A stretch of DNA of 7,411 bases from Betaproteobacteria bacterium. GTDB taxonomy: Bacteria; Pseudomonadota; Gammaproteobacteria; Burkholderiales; SG8-39. A program made the position numbers and the translations under genes. Numbering within the stretch: position 1 is the stretch's first letter; every line of letters starts with the position of its first letter. Below, one piece after another: positions 5,170 to 7,411 of this stretch. The notes under the pieces are model-generated. The model was given only the letters and a program-made list of their open reading frames with translations. It made no database searches and was not told the origin of the DNA. Location of the stretch: assembly GCA_016867955.1 (NCBI GenBank), contig VGIE01000106.1, positions 1-7,411 on the forward strand, given 5' to 3'.

Positions 5170-6041
5170 ATCCAGCCTTCTTCTTCGGCGCCGGTTCCGA
5201 AGTCGAACCAGGGGGCATAGGCCGCGGCAACCTCCCCGGCCTGCGGCGTGAGCACGCCGGACAACGCGATGCGCCCGCCGGGCCGGGCGTGCGCGGCCAG
5301 CACAGGCGCCAGCACCTTCAGCGGATTGGACAGGATGTTGGCTACCACCAGGTCTGCCTGCAGCGGCAATGCCGCGGCGGCATCGCGGAAGTCACCGGAG
5401 ACGCCGTTGCGGCGCGCGTTCTTGCGCGCCGCCTCCACCGCGGCCGAATCGATGTCCACTCCGACGATGCGTCCGGCGCCCAGGCGCGCAGCGGCGATCG
5501 CGAGGATGCCGGAGCCGCAGCCGTAGTCGAGCACGCAGTCGCCGGCACGCACATGCGTGTCCAGCCAGCGCAGGCAGAGCTTGGTGGTCGGGTGGCTGCC
5601 GGTGCCGAAAGCGATCCCGGGATCGAGTTCGATGTTGATGGCGTCCGACTTCGGCGGACGATGCCAGCTAGGCACGATCCACAGGCGCGGCGAGATCTCG
5701 ATCGGCGCGAACTGCGCCTGTGTGCGGCGAACCCAGTCGGCATCCTCCACAGGCTCGACAATATGATCGGGAACGGCGGAAAGGCTGCAGGCACCGGCCG
5801 CGCTGGCGAGCAAATCTGCCGGGCGCGTCGCCGCATCCACCAGCACGCGCAGGCGCATGAGTGGCCAGCATGACGGGTCCGGCAATTCGCTGCCAAACTC
5901 GTCATACATCGGGACCTCGTCGGGCGCGCCGGCCTGCGCATCCTCGGCGCTCACCGACAGTGCGCCGGCCTCCAGCAGCGCTTCCGACAGCGCCATGGCG
6001 TCGCCGGCGTCCAGCTCGAGGACGAGGCTGGTCAAGGCCAA
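5145..6041 (-). CDS. prmA: PrmA, ribosomal protein L11 methyltransferase
   Basis: Transfers methyl groups from S-adenosylmethionine to the alpha-amino group and lysines of ribosomal protein L11. The product from my chosen start has 298 residues; E. coli PrmA has 293. The N-terminal substrate-recognition domain includes LSEALLEAGALSVSAED. It is followed by the PrmA block IELDPGIAFGTGSHPTT, the SAM-binding motif I VLDYGCGSGILAIAAARLGA, the acidic GVDID, and the catalytic-region NILSNPL (family form N-I-L-x-x-P-L). Homology starts at about ALTSLVLELDAGD, so I take the TTG at 6041 as the start, with GAGG at 6047-6050 five bases upstream. The TTG at 6035 is the alternative. The frame stays open to 6071, but those ten extra codons (LLHGFSTEAF) look like intergenic sequence. 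No ATG lies in frame before residue 16 of the product. It is downstream of accC and overlaps the DUF3426 gene. Confidence 0.95.
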   Translation of the reverse strand: MALTSLVLELDAGDAMALSEALLEAGALSVSAEDAQAGAPDEVPMYDEFGSELPDPSCWPLMRLRVLVDAATRPADLLASAAGACSLSAVPDHIVEPVEDADWVRRTQAQFAPIEISPRLWIVPSWHRPPKSDAINIELDPGIAFGTGSHPTTKLCLRWLDTHVRAGDCVLDYGCGSGILAIAAARLGAGRIVGVDIDSAAVEAARKNARRNGVSGDFRDAAAALPLQADLVVANILSNPLKVLAPVLAAHARPGGRIALSGVLTPQAGEVAAAYAPWFDFGTGAEEEGWICLSGRRR

Positions 6042-6046
6042 GAAAG

Positions 6047-6050
6047 CCTC
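6047..6050 (-). promoter_or_regulatory. Probable prmA ribosome binding site for a TTG start
   Basis: GAGG on the minus strand is five bases before the TTG at 6041. It is the only purine-rich block well placed for initiation near where PrmA homology begins, and so favours that codon over the TTG at 6035, which would be 11 bases away. Confidence 0.5.
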
Positions 6051-6072
6051 GGTTGAAAACCCATGCAGCAAA

Positions 6073-6200
6073 CGATTCCCCCAAGGCTTGCCTGGAGCGG
6101 GGGAAATTTGCGAGCGGCGCGGAGCCAGCCTTGTTCCCGACCCACGAGGCTTCGCTGAAGTCGGGGGGATTTACAAGGGGGGCGGAGCCAACCTTGTTCC
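6073..6200. repeat. Two-unit degenerate tandem repeat between accC and prmA
   Basis: Unit A (6073-6137, 65 bp) and unit B (6138-6200, 63 bp) align end to end with a few small gaps. Both start CGA, both contain AGGCTT near the left end and a G-run plus ATTT in the middle, and both finish GCGGAGCCA-(G/A)-CCTTGTTCC. By eye roughly three quarters of positions match. The units carry dyads. TTCCCCC (6076-6082) pairs with GGGGGAA (6099-6105). ACAAGG pairs with CCTTGT within unit B, and CCCGAC with GTCGGG at the A/B junction. This looks like a dispersed intergenic repeat, or a tandem duplication of one, placed in what is normally a short operon gap. No transposase is present. Confidence 0.7.
6076..6105. 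other. Hairpin 35-64 bp upstream of prmA
   Basis: An exact 7-bp inverted repeat, TTCCCCC/GGGGGAA, encloses a 16-nt loop that itself contains AGGC/GCCT. In the accC-prmA transcript it would form a stable stem shortly before the prmA start. It could attenuate, pause or mark RNA processing. It belongs to unit A of the tandem repeat and has no following T-run on the minus strand. Confidence 0.4.
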
Positions 6201-6219
6201 ATTACGATGACGCTCATAT

Positions 6220-7411
6220 CTAGCCTTCGGCGAGCGGCTTCTTTTGTTGCGCCAGGCGCTGCTCCACGTAGTGGATGCTGTTGCCGCCCTTGATGACGCG
6301 GTTATCGTTGAGCAGTTCCTGGTGCAGCGCGATATTGGTCTGGATGCCGCCGACCACCATTTCCGACAGCGCAATGCGCATGCGCCGGATAGCCTGATCG
6401 CGGTCGTCGCCATAGGCAATGATCTTGCCGATCATCGAGTCGTAATTGGGCGGTACGGAATAGCCATGGTAGATATGGGAATCGACGCGGATCCCCGGGC
6501 CGCCGGGCGGGTGGTAGGAGGTGATCTTCCCCGGAGAGGGCACGAAGGTGAATGGGTGCTCGGCGTTGATGCGGCATTCGATGGCGTGGCCGCGGAACTC
6601 GATGTCGCGCTGGCGGATGGCCAGTTTTTCGCCGGCGGCAATGCGGATCTGCTGCTGCACGATGTCGATGCCGGTGATCATCTCGGTGACCGGGTGCTCG
6701 ACCTGCAGCCGGGTGTTCATCTCGATGAAATAGAACTCGCCGTTCTCGAACAGGAATTCGAACGTGCCGACGCCGCGATAGCCGATCTTGCGGGAGGCCT
6801 CTACGCAGCGTTCGCCGATCTTGGTGCGCTGGCGCGGGGTGATCTCGACCGCCGGCGCTTCTTCCATGATCTTCTGGTGGCGGCGCTGCATCGAGCAGTC
6901 GCGCTCGCCAAGGTAGAGCACGTTGCGATGCTCGTCGGCCAGCACCTGGATCTCGATGTGGCGCGGGTTCTCGAGGTACTTCTCCATGTACAGCATTGGG
7001 TTGCCGAAGGCCGCCTCGGCCTCGCTGCGGGTCAGCGCGACGGCATGCTTCAGCGCCGCCTCGGTGTGCACGACGCGCATGCCGCGACCGCCGCCACCGC
7101 CGGAGGCCTTCACGATCACCGGGTAGCCGATCTTGCGGCCGAGCTTGATGAGTTCCTGGGGCTCCGGCGGCAGCGCGCCCTCGGACCCGGGCACGCAGGG
7201 CACGCCGGCCTTGATCATGGTCTGCTTGGCGCTGACCTTGTCGCCCATCAGCCGGATGGTGTCGGGCCGCGGGCCGATGAACACGAAGCCGCTCTTCTCC
7301 ACGCGCTCGGCGAAATCGGCGTTCTCCGACAGGAAGCCGTAACCCGGGTGAATCGCCTCGGCATCGGTGACTTCGGCGGCGCTGATGATGGCCGGGATGT
7401 TGAGATAGCTG
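6220..7411 (-). CDS. accC: AccC, biotin carboxylase subunit of acetyl-CoA carboxylase (5' end outside)
   Basis: Carboxylates biotin on AccB with ATP and bicarbonate, the first half-reaction to malonyl-CoA for fatty-acid synthesis. The 396 visible residues start at SYLNIPAIISAAEVT. By comparison with E. coli AccC (449 residues) about 58 N-terminal residues lie beyond the right edge. Visible landmarks: HPGYGFLSENA at 21-31, the ATP-grasp glycine loop SGGGGGRGM at 103-111, CSMQRRHQK at 172-180, metal-binding Glu218 and Glu230 in FEF and FIEMNTR, LQVEHPVTE just after, and Arg280 in ECRINAE. The last three line up with E. coli E276, E288 and R338 at an offset of exactly 58. The lack of downstream biotinyl or carboxyltransferase domains shows the stand-alone bacterial subunit; accB is expected just upstream, outside the window. 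The stop at 6220-6222 is followed by the repeat-bearing 178-bp gap to prmA. Confidence 0.97.
   Translation of the reverse strand, partial: SYLNIPAIISAAEVTDAEAIHPGYGFLSENADFAERVEKSGFVFIGPRPDTIRLMGDKVSAKQTMIKAGVPCVPGSEGALPPEPQELIKLGRKIGYPVIVKASGGGGGRGMRVVHTEAALKHAVALTRSEAEAAFGNPMLYMEKYLENPRHIEIQVLADEHRNVLYLGERDCSMQRRHQKIMEEAPAVEITPRQRTKIGERCVEASRKIGYRGVGTFEFLFENGEFYFIEMNTRLQVEHPVTEMITGIDIVQQQIRIAAGEKLAIRQRDIEFRGHAIECRINAEHPFTFVPSPGKITSYHPPGGPGIRVDSHIYHGYSVPPNYDSMIGKIIAYGDDRDQAIRRMRIALSEMVVGGIQTNIALHQELLNDNRVIKGGNSIHYVEQRLAQQKKPLAEG

Noticed and set aside
6032..6217. 61-codon minus-strand frame in the accC-prmA gap with an internal EQGWLR repeat
   Set aside because: The peptide repeat simply mirrors the DNA tandem repeat, which stays open in more than one frame on both strands. 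There is no good Shine-Dalgarno and no known family. I treat it as non-coding repeat, though a proteomics check would be decisive.

Overview
The window looks like chromosomal housekeeping DNA from a GC-rich betaproteobacterium. The GC-rich codon usage, a SlyB-type outer-membrane lipoprotein, and the gene order accC, prmA, zinc-ribbon/DUF3426 protein, tpx, PfkB kinase all fit Betaproteobacteria, possibly Rhodocyclales. That placement is from family knowledge and is not proven here. No phage, plasmid, transposase, CRISPR, tRNA or rRNA feature is visible.

Layout. Positions 1-266 (+) hold the broken remnant of an alpha/beta hydrolase gene. It keeps the GTSMGG nucleophile elbow, but an internal deletion of about 25 nt shifts the frame and the last third or more of the gene is gone. 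A 99-bp gap with two hairpins follows, then apaH (366-1193, +), the symmetrical Ap4A hydrolase. Everything else is on the minus strand, read from the right edge leftwards: accC (partial, 7411-6220), a gap with a degenerate tandem repeat (6073-6200), prmA (6041-5145), a zinc-ribbon/DUF3426 membrane protein (5169-4240), tpx (4076-3576), an adenosine-kinase-like PfkB kinase (3495-2563), slyB (2552-2088) and a PlsC-family acyltransferase (1983-1114). The acyltransferase runs tail-to-tail into apaH with an 80-bp overlap.

How the genes fit together. accC (malonyl-CoA production) and the acyltransferase (phosphatidic-acid synthesis) belong to membrane lipid supply, and slyB to the envelope. prmA methylates ribosomal protein L11. 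tpx removes peroxides. The PfkB kinase and apaH act on adenine nucleosides and dinucleotides. Two junctions look tightly coupled: prmA/DUF3426 overlap by 25 bp, and the kinase stop codon overlaps the slyB Shine-Dalgarno. The 163-bp gap before tpx and the 104-bp gap before the acyltransferase look like places for separate promoters.

I see no convincing new multi-gene system. The points most worth checking are the tandem repeat inside the accC-prmA gap, a related GGCTTCGC(T)GAAG dyad upstream of apaH, the decayed hydrolase, the apaH/acyltransferase 3' overlap, and two probable TTG starts.
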